The notes under the pieces were generated by a model, which was not told where the DNA came from, ran no database searches, and was given only the letters and a program-made list of their open reading frames with translations. The position numbers and the translations under genes were made by a program. Below, one piece after another: positions 63,612 through 64,000 of a stretch of DNA of 64,000 nt; positions within the stretch are counted from its first letter, which is position 1, and the number at the start of each line of letters is the position of its first letter. Source of the DNA: Myxococcus landrumus (GTDB lineage Bacteria > Myxococcota > Myxococcia > Myxococcales > Myxococcaceae); the NCBI RefSeq assembly GCF_017301635.1, contig NZ_CP071091.1:3546001-3610000 (forward strand). The letters run 5' to 3'.

Positions 63612-64000
63612 ATGCCCCTCCCCACCGCGTGGCTGCCGGCCCTCGCCGCCTTCGAGGCAGCCGCCCGGCACCAGAACTTCGCCCACGCGGCCCAGGAGCT
63701 TCACTTGACGGCCAGCGCCGTCAGCCACCATGTGCGCAAGCTGGAGGGGTTGCTCGGTGTCACCCTCTTCCAGCGCCACGCGCGCGGCGTGGTGCTGACC
63801 ATCGAGGGCCGCCAGCTCGCGGACGCCGCCGGCGGAGCGCTGGCCGATCTCCACGACGTGCTCCGGGATTTGGGAGACACCCGAGGCGAGCGCCACCTCG
63901 TGCGGGTCACCACCCTGTACTCCGTGGCGCACACCTGGCTCCTGCCGCGCCTGCCCGACTTCTCCACCACCCACCCGCAGATGCGCGTGCGGGTCGACAC
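63612..64000 (+). CDS. LysR-family regulator, GcvA type (3' truncated by window edge)
   Basis: 129 residues are visible and the frame stays open to the last base. The start is MPLPTAWLPALAAFEAAARH, then the winged helix NFAHAAQELHLTASAVSHHV, RKLEGLLGVTLFQRHARGVV. The S-A-V-S-H-H-V motif and AWLPALAAFEAAAR start are typical of the GcvA subgroup. The beginning of the effector domain (LVRVTTLYSVAHTWLLPRLPDF) is present. It is divergent from the EamA exporter, the usual layout for a regulator of a transport gene. Confidence 0.9.
   Translation, partial: MPLPTAWLPALAAFEAAARHQNFAHAAQELHLTASAVSHHVRKLEGLLGVTLFQRHARGVVLTIEGRQLADAAGGALADLHDVLRDLGDTRGERHLVRVTTLYSVAHTWLLPRLPDFSTTHPQMRVRVD

Overview
The window is very GC-rich, densely coded DNA with strong G/C third-position bias. 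Its gene content points to a myxobacterium of the Myxococcus/Corallococcus/Pyxidicoccus group: a Sit-type polymorphic toxin lipoprotein with its immunity gene, a PilZ-like protein of the Myxococcus paralogous type, an FHA-GAF-adenylate cyclase, many secreted lipoproteins and hydrolases, and several LysR/AraC regulators. I saw no rRNA, tRNA, CRISPR array or intact insertion sequence. The genus is an inference from gene content.

Layout. 0-2.5 kb: a cut CGNR zinc-finger gene, then a Sit-type toxin/immunity pair. 2.5-10.8 kb: dihydrouridine synthase, LysR, thioredoxin, a DUF47-Pit phosphate transport pair, AraC, a DJ-1/PfpI lipoprotein with a decayed partial copy of its 3' end beside it, and an FHA-GAF-adenylate cyclase. 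10.8-13.6 kb: bifunctional aspartokinase/homoserine dehydrogenase thrA behind a textbook threonine attenuator (leader peptide with 11 Thr in 12 codons, antiterminator, terminator). 13.5-30.3 kb: a PAS-GAF histidine kinase, secreted metalloprotease, rsgA, a TAXI-type binding protein, trypsin-like lipoprotein, PD40 protein, LytS/LytTR pair, M14 carboxypeptidase and a GH6 cellulase. 30.5-39.5 kb: amidase, an acyltransferase-like protein lacking its catalytic His, PilZ, a leucine-rich-repeat lipoprotein, MscS, LysR and hypotheticals.

39.5-51.4 kb is the most interesting part and looks like an undescribed peptide (RiPP or peptide-signal) system. Three tandem 29-32 codon genes, too short for ordinary gene calling, encode peptides with a near-identical N-terminal part (MxIKTKVRGGPRGCGGG), variable tails and a common LP ending. 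Divergent from them is a three-gene exporter: HlyD-type adaptor, ABC transporter with a complete C39 peptidase, and a second ABC transporter. Convergent with the exporter is a 601-residue protein of unknown function, preceded by a MauG-like di-haem peroxidase lipoprotein. The divergent region upstream of the precursors/exporter and the one upstream of the peroxidase both carry 19-bp imperfect inverted repeats of the form TGTArCs-N5-CGCtACA (two and three copies). This suggests one regulator controls both ends of the cluster.

51.5-64 kb: a second di-haem oxidoreductase, a sterol-desaturase-like membrane enzyme, a collagen-like glycine-rich lipoprotein, an SDR/AraC divergent pair, a subclass B3 metallo-beta-lactamase strikingly like Stenotrophomonas L1, an alpha/beta hydrolase, a frameshifted transposon-type HTH gene, an RNase HI with a C-terminal viroplasmin-like domain, a methyltransferase, an EamA exporter, and a LysR gene cut by the right edge.
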